Positions 1 through 8,000 are shown, counted from the first letter of the stretch. The stretch: DNA of 16,496 nucleotides from DATDMG01 sp036518955 (GCA_036518955.1 DATDMG010000035.1:1-16496), one strand, 5' to 3'. Made by a program: numbers and translations. Notes: a model not told the origin generated them from the sequence alone.

Positions 1-50
1 CGACCTACTCACCGCCGCCGACACCCACCGGACCCGCACAGCCACAAACT

Positions 51-84
51 GTGACAGGCCCGCCGACAACGGCGGACCTGTCAC
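51..84 (-). terminator. Hairpin terminator downstream of tRNA-Ala
   Basis: Long inverted repeat: GTGACAGG, one unpaired base, CCGCCG, loop ACAA, CGGCGG, one unpaired base, CCTGTCAC. This gives 14 paired bases around a tetraloop. It lies 62 bases past the 3' end of the minus-strand tRNA and is the obvious candidate to end that transcript. There is no long T tract, as is common in high-GC actinobacteria. It could equally end a plus-strand gene entering from the left edge, since the symmetry works in both directions. Confidence 0.7.
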
Positions 85-146
85 GGACACCCTGTCGACC
101 TCACCCGCCCCCATCCCTTGGGACGGGGGTTCGAGTAAGGCCCACA

Positions 147-222
147 TGGTGGAGGCGACGGGACTCGAACCCGTAACCCCCTGCTTGCAAAGCAGGTGCG
201 CTGCCAGTTGCGCCACGCCCCC
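147..222 (-). tRNA. tRNA-Ala (anticodon TGC)
   Basis: Seventy-six bases fold as a complete cloverleaf on the minus strand. The acceptor pair is GGGGGCG with CGCCTCC, the discriminator is A, and the CCA tail is encoded (147-149). The anticodon stem-loop is CCTGC-TTTGCAA-GCAGG with anticodon TGC at 187-189, and the T arm carries GGTTCGAGTCC. The third acceptor base pair is G3-U70, the known identity element of alanyl-tRNA synthetase, which independently supports alanine. A hairpin terminator follows at 51-84 and an 18-bp palindrome ends four bases before the first tRNA base. Confidence 0.96.
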
Positions 223-226
223 ATCG

Positions 227-244
227 GCCCGCGTCGACGCGGGC
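227..244. repeat. 18-bp perfect palindrome in the tRNA-Ala leader
   Basis: GCCCGCGTCGACGCGGGC is self-complementary over its full 18 bases. It ends four bases upstream of the first base of the tRNA, so it would lie in the 5' leader of the precursor or overlap its promoter. A weak -10-like TATGCT (251-256, minus strand) sits just upstream, which would place the palindrome inside the transcript. Possible roles are a leader hairpin next to the RNase P site or a protein-binding site. In such GC-rich DNA part of the symmetry may be chance. Confidence 0.5.
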
Positions 245-317
245 GGGATCAGCATATCGGAGCCCGGCGGGGACGAGCGGCACGGGCAGCCGACCGGGAA
301 CTCGGGTCAGCGGGGAC

Positions 318-383
318 CTGCACCGGCACGCACTGGTGCCGGTGCGGAGGGGGACGTCGAACGCTCTTCCCCTCCGCACCGGC
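318..383. other. Two overlapping, mutually exclusive hairpins in a gene-free stretch (223-639)
   Basis: GCACCGGCA (320-328) pairs with TGCCGGTGC (337-345) over an 8-base loop, extended outwards by two further pairs. GCCGGTGCGGAGGGG (338-352) also pairs perfectly, over 15 bases, with CCCCTCCGCACCGGC (369-383) across a 16-base loop. The shared arm 338-345 means only one structure can form at a time, the arrangement seen in attenuators. No gene begins immediately downstream on either strand, so the role is unknown; a simple bidirectional terminator for the decayed fruK transcript is the main alternative. Otherwise I see nothing in 223-639 except a weak 7-bp hairpin at 556-583. Confidence 0.5.
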
Positions 384-639
384 GCTGAAGGGCCGGCGTC
401 ACGGCTCGGCCGTCACCTTGATCACTGTCCTCTGGACAGCAGGTCGAAGACCTCGAGCGCCCCTGTGGAGTAGCATCCGATGCGTGATCAGTTCTGCCAC
501 CGGGACCTACTCTGACGCGATCAACGCCAACGCCTCCCGATTGTCTTGAGGGCTCGAGCCGACCGCTCCGCCAGGCTCGGCTCCCGGTAGTGCAGCAGGT
601 TGGAGCCCCACGTCGTGGGACGACACGTCGATCGTCGCT

Positions 640-1214
640 GCCCACGCATTCTGCGAGTTCCTCGACGTTGGGCTTGACAACGCGAGGGCGGGCGGTGGGT
701 GACGTGACCATGGCCGCCCCGCTGGTACCGACCGCGACCTGGGTACGGCGTGCACGCAGCGGCTCGGCGACGTCCGCGCACAGGGGCGCCGGAGCGCCGG
801 GCGGCAGGCTGCCGCTGACGCCGAGCCAGTCCGCGTCCGCACAGGTGGTGACCATCGCCTCGACAAGAGTTCCGCCTCCGCGCTGCTGAGCTGGGCACCC
901 GGCTGGTCGAGCTTGGTCGTCGTCCTGTCGGGCGGGACAACGGTCACGTCGGAGCGGATGGACCCGCCGATCCCCACCGGGAGCATCTCCAGGCCGGTGA
1001 CGGCCAGCAGATCGTCCAGGTGCGCCCCCTCGGCCCCACCCAGCACGACGGTCCGGGTCTTGACCGCGTGCCCGGTGAGTGCCCCCGCGACGGTGACGCC
1101 CTTGCCGCCCGGATGCACCCGCGACGCCGTCGCACGGATCACCTCCCCGCGGCGCAGTTCATCGACGGCGACGGTCCGGTCCACACTCGGATCGACCATC
1201 ATGGTAACGATCAC
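640..1214 (-). pseudogene. fruK: 1-phosphofructokinase (PfkB family) remnant, frameshifted and truncated
   Basis: The product would phosphorylate fructose-1-phosphate to fructose-1,6-bisphosphate. The first ~115 codons read as a FruK N-terminus (VDRTVAVDELRRGEVIRA, GGKGVTVAGAL, GSIRSDVTVVPPDRTTTKL). A one-base deletion near 870 then shifts the frame, and homology resumes in another frame with WLGVSGSLPPGAPA, the GSLPPG PfkB motif, VGTSGAAMV and KPNVEELAECVG, ending at about 640. The C-terminal third, with the GAGD catalytic signature, is not found in any frame. The GGKGxNVA motif is also altered (N to T), as expected for relaxed selection. The GTG start overlaps the stop of the upstream regulator gene by four bases (GTGA), so the original operon was deoR-fruK. 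No fructose PTS gene follows. Confidence 0.85.
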
Positions 1215-1972
1215 ACGATCACGACCCTCGGGCCACGGGAGCGCAACTTCTCGGCGTCCTCGGGCTCGACCCCTGAGTCCGTGATCACGACGTCGAGGTC
1301 CTCGAGGTCCGCGAACCGGGCAAGGTGATCGTTGCCGACCTTCGTGTGATCGGCGAGCAGCACCGTCCGGCGCGCCGCGGCGACCATCGCCCGCTTGACC
1401 GCGGCCTCGGTCGTGTCGGGCGTGGTCAGCCCTCGCTCCACGGAGACACCGTTGGTCCCGAGAAAGGCGATGTCCACGTAACTGTCACCGAGGGCATGCA
1501 GGGCCCAGTTGTCGACCGCGGCCAGGGTTCGGCCGCGCACGCGGCCGCCGACCAGCAGCACGGTGAGGTTCGGCCGGCCGGCCAGGGACATCGCGATCGG
1601 CAACCCATTGGTGAGGACGACAAGCTCCCGATCGAGCGGGAGAATCTCGGCGAGCCGCGCTGTCGTCGTCCCAGCATCCAGCAGGACAGACCCCTCAGCG
1701 GGCAACTCCGCGATAGCAGCCTTGGCGATGCGTTCCTTCTCCGCGGTGAGGACGGCGTCACGGGCAGCGAGGCCGGGCTCGAACCCGAGCCGCTCCACCG
1801 GAATGGCCCCGCCGTGCACTCTCCGGAGCAGGCCGTGGCGCTCGAGCACCTTGAGGTCCCGGCGGATCGTCTCCGTGGTGACGTCGAGCTCCTCGGCCAG
1901 GCTGGCGACCTCCACCCTACCTACCCCGCGGGCATGATCCACGATCCACTGCTGGCGCTCTTCCGGATACAT
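1211..1972 (-). CDS. DeoR/GlpR-family transcriptional regulator, FruR-like
   Basis: 253 residues, normal length for the family. An N-terminal winged helix-turn-helix (about residues 19-50: RVEVASLAEELDVTTETIRR, then DLKVLERHGLLRRVHGGAI) is followed by the DeoR sugar-phosphate sensor domain with its typical segments LLDAGTTTARLAEIL, FLGTNGVSVERGLTTPDTTE, AAVKRAMVAAA and LLADHTKVG. The ATG at 1972 is chosen because AGGAGG (1979-1984) sits six bases upstream; a further ATG at 2002 is possible but has no ribosome binding site. The next gene is the fruK remnant, overlapping by four bases, so the ligand was probably fructose-1-phosphate. The regulator itself shows no disruption although its partner gene is dead. 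DeoR family is certain; the fructose role is inferred from the neighbour. Confidence 0.92.
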   Translation of the reverse strand: MYPEERQQWIVDHARGVGRVEVASLAEELDVTTETIRRDLKVLERHGLLRRVHGGAIPVERLGFEPGLAARDAVLTAEKERIAKAAIAELPAEGSVLLDAGTTTARLAEILPLDRELVVLTNGLPIAMSLAGRPNLTVLLVGGRVRGRTLAAVDNWALHALGDSYVDIAFLGTNGVSVERGLTTPDTTEAAVKRAMVAAARRTVLLADHTKVGNDHLARFADLEDLDVVITDSGVEPEDAEKLRSRGPRVVIV

Positions 1973-2030
1973 CCGCGACCTCCTCGTCATCGCCGGCCGC
2001 ACGAGCCGGAGGCCAGCCTGCGATACCTCT

Positions 2031-2060
2031 GTGATACGCCCGGATCTGCCCGAGTGTCAA
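2031..2060 (-). promoter_or_regulatory. Candidate promoter of the deoR-fruK operon
   Basis: On the minus strand a perfect -35 TTGACA (2055-2060) is followed by an 18-base spacer and TATCAC (2031-2036), which matches four of six consensus -10 bases. Transcription would begin near 2024, giving a leader of about 50 bases that contains the AGGAGG ribosome binding site. The -35 hexamer is a full match in otherwise GC-rich DNA, which makes this one of the better promoter candidates in the window. Confidence 0.55.
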
Positions 2061-2115
2061 CAAAAACCACAGATGCAAAGACGAGCTACAACGAACTCAA
2101 CACGCAGAGCCTAGT

Positions 2116-2127
2116 GACAACGTTGTC
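2116..2127. promoter_or_regulatory. 12-bp palindrome upstream of deoR, possible operator
   Basis: GACAACGTTGTC is a perfect palindrome about 55 bases upstream of the -35 of the candidate deoR promoter, inside an AT-richer patch (2055-2155). It could be an autoregulatory site of the DeoR protein, but DeoR-family sites vary widely and only one copy is seen. The rest of 2060-2297 shows no gene. Confidence 0.35.
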
Positions 2128-2297
2128 TTTGAGGTCAAAAGATCCACAATCAGCAGGTGAGGCGCACCGCACCACCGCCGTCAGCGCAGCTGAACCGCTC
2201 CCCGTGGATTGCCCGGCCTTCACCCGGCGATACCGGACAGCCGCGCGATCCGCCGGCGTGCCGGTGACGGGCCGTCCGGTGGAGACAAGAAGAAGCA

Positions 2298-2331
2298 GGG
2301 GGCGCCGTGCCGCACGCCGCGGCGCGCCCCC
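2298..2331 (-). terminator. GC-rich hairpin terminator after the DLW-39 gene
   Basis: GGGGGCGC (2298-2305) pairs with GCGCCCCC (2324-2331). The loop contains a smaller hairpin CGTG-CCG-CACG. It lies 24 bases past the DLW-39 stop codon. There is no T run. It separates the DLW-39 gene from the deoR promoter region. Confidence 0.6.
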
Positions 2332-2339
2332 CACTCAGT

Positions 2340-2369
2340 TCAGTTGACCGGGTCTCACTTGACCGGGTC
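2340..2369 (-). repeat. 15-bp tandem duplication containing the DLW-39 stop codon
   Basis: On the minus strand GACCCGGTCAAGTGA (codons D P V K stop) is followed directly by GACCCGGTCAACTGA (D P V N stop), differing by one base. The copies are 2355-2369 and 2340-2354. The second copy lies outside the reading frame end and leaves the protein unchanged, but supplies an in-frame backup stop. It looks like a replication-slippage duplication. Confidence 0.85.
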
Positions 2370-2474
2370 GGTGACCTCCGCCCACAGCGCCTGCTCGGCC
2401 TTGTCCGCCTCCAGCTTGCGCCAGAGCACGAAACCGGCGGTCCCGGCCAGCACCAGCAGTAGCAGCTTCTTCAC
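2355..2474 (-). CDS. DLW-39 family small membrane protein
   Basis: A 39-residue protein with GTG start: KKLLLLVLAGTAGFVLWRK forms one N-terminal membrane helix, then a charged segment LEADKAEQALWAEVTDPVK. The length of exactly 39 residues and the LWAE-TDPV ending match the actinobacterial DLW-39 family as I know it (the named D is A here). Its function is unknown. The start is fixed by GAGGGGAG (2481-2488) six bases upstream. In many actinobacteria this gene sits near gyrA and the tRNA-Ile/tRNA-Ala pair, close to the replication origin; here a tRNA-Ala lies 2.1 kb away but on the same strand, so the usual arrangement is not kept. It is followed by a tandem duplication of its last five codons and a GC hairpin. 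Confidence 0.85.
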   Translation of the reverse strand: MKKLLLLVLAGTAGFVLWRKLEADKAEQALWAEVTDPVK

Positions 2475-3156
2475 CGCGAACTCCCCTCGTTCACCGCCCG
2501 GCAGGCACCGCAGCGGTCAGCCATCCGGATCACGAGATGACCAGGCTCTGGCGAGCATAACCCAGGAGCGGGGACGGCCCCCGTCCGGCGCCCCCCACAG
2601 CGGGTCGGGCGACGTCCGGTCCGTCCGCGCCAGGCGATCTCGGTGGGCGTGAGCCCGAGGTCCTCCAAAGGTGGGGTCACCCGCACCGGTGGCCGGGTCG
2701 TCCCGATCCGGACCCTCCAGATCCATGACGACCGTCCCCGGGACATGCCCCGCGGAGGCCTTTTCCAGAGGTCCTTCAGCTTTCCGACGAGGTTCCGTCG
2801 GGGATCGGGTGCGGATCCGCAAGGCCGCCGGGCAAAGCACTAGGCAATCCTCAGGGCAACGGAAAGCATGAGACAGCCTCATCTTTCGAGGGGGTTGTGT
2901 CATGCCCCAGGTCGGTCGACGTCCACCCGTGGGGCACCCGATCGACTGTGAATATACAGGCAGTGAGGCTGAAGCCCGGCTCCTGTCACAGGGTCCGAGC
3001 GGCGTAGCACGACCCCGGCACGAGGTTCCCTCGCGAGTTATCCACAGCCGGCGGGTGGCCTTGGACCATGGCGCCACCCGTCCGATACAGTCGCATTGTT
3101 CCGTTCAAGAGTTTGTATCAAGCATTGTTCTGATTGCCGGCTAATACGGAGCGTCA
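2475..3156. other. 680-bp stretch without a convincing gene
   Basis: Open frames here have no family resemblance and no good ribosome binding sites. Structures seen: hairpin CCGACG-AGGTTC-CGTCGG (2784-2801); hairpin AAAG-C-ATGAG / CTCAT-CTTT around loop ACAGC (2863-2886); and a competing pairing of GCATGAGACA (2866-2875) with TGTGTCATGC (2896-2905), one mismatch, sharing the ATGAG arm. A DnaA box lies at 3038-3046. A weak promoter-like pair for the plus strand is TTGGAC (3061-3066), 17 bases, GATACA (3084-3089), which could drive the operon starting at 3172. A small RNA in 2780-2905 cannot be excluded. Confidence 0.4.
3038..3046 (+). promoter_or_regulatory. Perfect DnaA box TTATCCACA
   Basis: TTATCCACA matches the DnaA consensus in all nine positions. 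It is alone: I found no further good boxes within several hundred bases, so this is not an origin. It lies about 140 bases before the start of the membrane-protein gene. A single 9-mer may be chance, or a DnaA-titrating or regulatory site in an origin-proximal region. Confidence 0.45.
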
Positions 3157-3171
3157 GGGGAGGCACGCCGA

Positions 3172-3189
3172 ATGGGACGCCGGATATGA
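3172..3189 (+). CDS. Five-codon leader ORF (MGRRI) coupled to the membrane-protein gene
   Basis: ATG GGA CGC CGG ATA TGA. The strong Shine-Dalgarno GGGGAGG (3157-3163) is spaced eight bases from this ATG, not from the ATG of the large gene at 3186, which has no good site of its own. The leader stop TGA overlaps the large gene's ATG as ATGA (3186-3189). This is the classic layout for termination-reinitiation coupling. The peptide is probably unimportant in itself; its translation would deliver ribosomes to the next start. Confidence 0.55.
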   Translation: MGRRI

Positions 3190-5024
3190 CGTCGCGGACC
3201 GCGCCGACGATGACCATCCCCGACCGCCCCCGGGTCCTCGTCGTCCTGCATCCAGACGGCAGCGGCACCGTCAACGGTCAACGCATCGGCATCCCTCCGG
3301 GGGCAGACCCACGCACGGTGCTGATGATCGAGGCATGTCGCTTCGCCGCCCTCCTGGGTCGCCCGCTCCGGGTCGAGGCGCACGATGCCGATGGCACGTG
3401 GTACCTCGTGGCGCACCCGAACGGCGACGTCACTCCGTGGGAGCGCAGATCCGGGCCCCGCCGGCTGTACCTGACCCTCCAGCGGCGCAGGCAACACCCT
3501 GCGGAGAGGCCACGCGACGACCCACCGCCTCACGGGCGCCACGACGCCGGTACAGACCCGACTGCCGCCCCAGCCCCACCGCCGACCGACGTCGGCGAGC
3601 CGCCTCAGTGGTACCAGTCCGCCCAGCCCGAGACACGTCCACGGGCGGTGCCCGTCGTCGCCGGAGGACAGACACCCGTTCCGGGGCCCCAGCCTTCCGC
3701 CGGAGTGCAGCCCGCCGCCGGCGTGCACCCACCAGTCTCCCGATCTCGACCACGACGGCCCAGCGCTGCCGTCATCGCGGTGTTCGTGGGGAGCCTGGTG
3801 ATGATCGTGCTGCTGGCGTTGACGGTGCCGAAGGGCGGCGGCGGACCGAACGCTCGGGACGACGCGGCGGCCGGTGGGTCGCGGCTGCAGGTGGGGTCGG
3901 CGGAGAGCGGCTCACCGGCCGCGCTCGACGTCGCGGTCCCGCCCGGGTACGGCCGGATCCCGGCCTGGACGGCCCGGATCGCCGGCTGGACCCGGAACGT
4001 CGCCACCGACGACGGGGTCGTGCTCACCCGCGACCCGGCCGGCCACGTGCTCCTGCTCGACCCCACGGACGGGCACCGGGTCTGGACGTCGCCGGAGGCG
4101 ACCACCGCCGATGAGGTCGGGCCCTGGCGCGGCACCATCGACGGCGTGCAGGTGGCGGCGGTCGTGGGGCCGGGACGCCTGGTCTACTGGGGCCTGCCGC
4201 TCTCGCGCGCCGCCGCCTCCCCGCCCTCGACCACCGCGACGCTCTCCCCACAAGCCGGCCCTCCGCCGTCCTCCCGGGCCCGACCGGGCAAGGCGACCGC
4301 GGTGCCACTGCCGCCCGGTGCGACGGTCACCTGGGTCGGCGGCTCACCGCTGATCGAGCTCCCGAACCGAACGGTCGCCGTGATCCGGTCGGGCGCGCTC
4401 GTGCAGGTGCCGCTCCCACCCGGCGGGCGCGGGCTGGCGGCAGGTGGCGACGGCGTCCTCGCCGTCACCTCCACGACCTGGGTGCGGCAGCCGGCCGCGC
4501 AGTCGCCGGCGGCACCGCGGCCCATCCCCCGACCCGAGGGGGCGGTCGGGGCACCGATGCGGGTGGAGGCCGTCGGGACCACCCTGCTGCTGACCATCTG
4601 GCAGCAGGCAAACGCGGCTGGCCAGGTGCTCGCCCTCATGGACACGGGCAGCGGAACGAACGTCGTCCGGACCACGGTGACGGCCGCGGCCCAACTGCGC
4701 ACGTTCGGGATCGTCCGCGAAACGGGAGGCACGCAACTCGCCCTCGGACCGGTGGTGGTCGACACCTACGCGCTCAAGGTCGACCTGCTCGACCTCCGGT
4801 ACGTCGTCAAGGGCCTCACCCGGGGGCACGCCTGGACAACCTTCTCCGGTCGTGCCACCGACCTTCACCTGACGTCGAAGGGCGATTTCACCGCCGTCCC
4901 CTTCGGCACGGGTGAGGCCGCGCTGCCGATCGGTGTGAGCCGCCCGAACGGTGGCGCCGACCGAGCTGTGGTGGTCGCCCCCGACCACGGGGGGTGGCTG
5001 CTGTGCGGGCTGGCAGCCGGGTGA
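3186..5024 (+). CDS. Single-pass membrane protein with predicted beta-propeller-like outer domain
   Basis: 612 residues; family not recognised. Order seen: a small globular N-terminal domain (about 12-85, RPRVLVVLHPDGSGTVNGQ ... TWYLVAHPNGDVTPWE); a Pro/Arg-rich cytoplasmic linker (about 86-192); one membrane helix (about 194-214, AVIAVFVGSLVMIVLLALTV) preceded by Arg residues, predicting N-terminus inside; then some 395 outer residues. The outer part has propeller-like blades, for example DGVVLTRDPAGHVLLLDPTD followed by GHRVW, as in PQQ-type repeats, interrupted by a Pro/Ser-rich insert (about 345-375). No catalytic motif is visible. The ATG at 3186 overlaps the stop of a leader ORF. The secreted glycosidase-esterase gene starts 31 bases after the stop, so both are probably cotranscribed. 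A role in anchoring, sensing or exporting the enzyme is only inference. Confidence 0.8.
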   Translation: MTSRTAPTMTIPDRPRVLVVLHPDGSGTVNGQRIGIPPGADPRTVLMIEACRFAALLGRPLRVEAHDADGTWYLVAHPNGDVTPWERRSGPRRLYLTLQRRRQHPAERPRDDPPPHGRHDAGTDPTAAPAPPPTDVGEPPQWYQSAQPETRPRAVPVVAGGQTPVPGPQPSAGVQPAAGVHPPVSRSRPRRPSAAVIAVFVGSLVMIVLLALTVPKGGGGPNARDDAAAGGSRLQVGSAESGSPAALDVAVPPGYGRIPAWTARIAGWTRNVATDDGVVLTRDPAGHVLLLDPTDGHRVWTSPEATTADEVGPWRGTIDGVQVAAVVGPGRLVYWGLPLSRAAASPPSTTATLSPQAGPPPSSRARPGKATAVPLPPGATVTWVGGSPLIELPNRTVAVIRSGALVQVPLPPGGRGLAAGGDGVLAVTSTTWVRQPAAQSPAAPRPIPRPEGAVGAPMRVEAVGTTLLLTIWQQANAAGQVLALMDTGSGTNVVRTTVTAAAQLRTFGIVRETGGTQLALGPVVVDTYALKVDLLDLRYVVKGLTRGHAWTTFSGRATDLHLTSKGDFTAVPFGTGEAALPIGVSRPNGGADRAVVVAPDHGGWLLCGLAAG

Positions 5025-5055
5025 GTGACGCGGCAGGAACGAATGGGAGGCACTG

Positions 5056-8000
5056 ATGGACCGACGTAGCTGGGCTCACGCGATCGCGTTCGCAACGCTC
5101 GCCGGGGTCACCTGCAGCGCAGGCACCCTGCTGAGCACGGACGCGGCCTGGGCGGCGCTCCGAGTGGCGTCACCCACGGCAGGTACGCCCGACCCCGCAG
5201 GTGCCACACCGACCGGAGCTGCGAACCCCGGCGGGTGGGGGGTGTTGAGCATGGGTGGGGCTTCGAACTCGGACGGGCCGGCGACCCAGCCTCAGGTGAC
5301 CGTCGGCGCGACGCCGGGCGGTGCGCCGATCGGCGTCCCGGCTGCGGCACCCGTACCGGTGCCCACGCGTTCGTCGGCAGCGTCGCCCCCGCCTCCCGGG
5401 CCCGGGTCCCGACCGGCGCCCCCGACCCACCCGCTGACGCGGTCCACGTCGTCCCCGACGGACGGCGTGAAGCCACCCACCCTCGGACAACCGTCCCTCC
5501 CCTCCATCCCCGCGCCGCCCTTGTCGGCGGCCGCACCGACGCTCCCGCCGGCCTCGGCGCCCGAGCTGCCCGGCGCACCCGCTCCCGGGTGGACGCCGAC
5601 CGGTGCCGAGCCCTCACCCTCGACGGCAGCCGCCGTTCCGTCGACGTTCCGGGCCCCGACACCGCGGGTCGCGTCCTCCCCGGTTCCGCCCACCGTGCCA
5701 CCGAGTGACATCAGGCTGCCGCCCATCCCGACGCCGGTGACCCCGACGCCGCGGGCGGTCCCTGCGGCCGCAGCGAGTTCGGCGTCCACCGCTGCGGGCC
5801 AGGGACTGACCGTGGTGACTCCAGAGGTGTCACCCTCCTCACCCAGCGCTTCCCTCCCGCAGCCGGTGCAGGCCCCCCCACAGGGGTTCCAAGCCACCTC
5901 GGCACCGGTAACCCCACCCCCGGCCGCCGTGGCACCCGTCGCCCTACCGCCGTCCCCGGCCGGGACCACGCCGGTCACGCCCTCGCCCGGCACTCAGATC
6001 TCGGTCACTGTCACGGTCAACCTGCCGCCGGGCACCTGGACCGTCTCGAACCAGCCGGCGACCTCCGCACCACCGCCACCTTCCCCGGCCCCCCCGCTGG
6101 CCCAACCGTCCGTGCCCCAACCGTCCGTGCCCCAACCGTCCACGCCGTCCCAGGCTCAACCCACCGGGTCGGCGGCAGGACCCTCGACCGGCTCAGCGAC
6201 AGTCGCGGCCCGCGGGGGGGCCTCCACCGGCCCGCAGCCCACCACTCCTGAACAGGGGGGATCGCCGTCGGGCGAGCCGGGACGGCGTCCGCGGCATCGG
6301 TCTCCCACGTCCGGAGCACCGACAAGCACCGCCGAGGCACCGTCCGGCGAAGACCTGGCACCCTCGGCGCCCGCTACGACGTCCTCCGGGCAGGTCACCG
6401 CTACCGAGGAGCCATCCCATCCCGTTGGCCCGTCGAGCGGATCGGGGAACCAGCCGGCGACACCGGCGCACGGGGCAGAGGTGAACGTGTCCGGGTTCCA
6501 CGGGTGGTCCTCGGGCGCGTCCGGTGACGGGGTGGCCAACGGCTCGTTCGGGAGCTGGCGCCGGTCCCCGGTGACCGTCGCCGGCACGTGGGACGACGGT
6601 GACGCGGCGACCCAGACCACCCTCCCCACGGTGGAGGGGGAGTTCAAGGACTGGAACGGCGACCTCGACGTCGCGGTGGGTGGCACGGTGCTCGGGTCCG
6701 ACGAGTCCTACGCGCAGGCCGCGCAAGGTGCCTACCTGGACCGCTGGACGACCATGGCGAAGAACCTGCAGAGCGCACGTGGCGACAAGGCGGGCACCAC
6801 ATTCGTTCGGCCGTTCCACGAGTTCAACGGCGACTGGTACCGCAACTGGCAGGTCACTCCCGGCAATGTGGAAGACTACAAGGCGTCGTTCCGGCTGATG
6901 GCGCGCACGATCCGGGATAACTGCCCGCGCTGCAAGATCGCCTGGAGCCCGAACAACGGCACGTCGAGCGGTTCGGCCTCGCCGGTGGACGCCTACCCCG
7001 GCGACGACGTGGTCGACGTCATCGGGGTGGACAGCTACAACGCCAACGGGGCCACCGTCGTCAACAGCAGACAGAGCTGGGACGAGTACGCCAACGCGAC
7101 CTCGAACGGCGCCCCCGTCGGCCCTGAGGCGTGGCGTACTTTCGCGGAGCAGCACGGCAAACCGATCGCCTTCCCGGAGTGGGGCCTGAACTCCGGAGGG
7201 GGTGGGGGCGACGACCCGGCCTACATCCAAGGGATGCACGACTGGATGGCCCAGCACGCGGCTCAGCCAGGCGATCCGAACCTGGCCGGCAAGGTCGTCT
7301 ACGACGTCTATTTCAACATCGCGATGGGAGGCAACGACGGATTCCTGATCAAGGACGGCCCGAATCCCCAGTCCGCGGGCGCTTACACCACGCTGACCTG
7401 GGGGAACGCCACCAACGGCGCGACCGGCACCAGCACACCGGGCAGCCAGGCGACCGGAACCACCCAGCCGCCCCCGCAACCGGTGGATAACATCCGGGTC
7501 GGGCCGGTCGGACTCACCGCCGACCCAGAGACCATCAGGAACGTCCCCTACGCAACCGTCTCCCCGACGCAGGTCCTCGACATCTATCTGCCGAGACGCA
7601 CCGGCACAGCCGTAGGACTGGTGATCGACATCCATGGCGGCGGATTCAGCGACGGAGACAAGGGCGACCCGGACGTCCTGGCCAACGTGCAGCCGCTGCT
7701 CGGCCAGGGGTACGCCGTCGCCAGTGTGAACTACCGACTCTCCGGCGAAGCCCCGTTCCCCGCAGCCGTGCAGGACGTCAAGGCCGCTGTCCGCTGGCTC
7801 CGCGCCCACTCCGCCCAGTACGGCCTCGACCCGAACCGGTTCGTCGCGTGGGGAACCTCGGCGGGCGGGTACCTCGCCACCATGCTGGGCGTCACGGGGG
7901 CGCAGGCCAACGACGTCCTGGACGACGCGTCCCTCGGCAACCCCGGGGTGCCCAGTGCCGTCCAGGCAGTCGTGGGCCTCTACGGGCCCAGCGACTTCGC

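Noticed and set aside
1..54. Possible end of a plus-strand gene, stop TGA at 52-54 just before the hairpin
   Set aside because: Only 17 codons are visible and they show no family resemblance.
1..388. Plus-strand frame running through the tRNA (contains VEATGLEPVTPCLQSRC)
   Set aside because: This peptide is the well-known spurious translation of a minus-strand tRNA. The part before it (1-145) might be the end of an integrase-like gene, but nothing diagnostic is visible.
521..640. Continuation of fruK or a transposase fragment below 640
   Set aside because: No frame shows recognisable FruK C-terminal motifs or transposase motifs; short peptide likeness is too weak.
1325..2347. Long plus-strand ORF of 340 codons
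   Set aside because: Antisense shadow of the deoR gene; high GC keeps the opposite frame open and no protein family is recognisable.
3038..3046. Replication origin
   Set aside because: Only one good DnaA box and no AT-rich unwinding region; no dnaA or dnaN nearby.
2517..3077. 186-codon minus-strand ORF in the gene-free region
   Set aside because: No family resemblance, no ribosome binding site at its start, and amino-acid make-up like random GC-rich DNA.
6101..6145. CRISPR-like array
   Set aside because: The 15-bp units are contiguous, in frame and encode a Pro-rich linker; there are no spacers.
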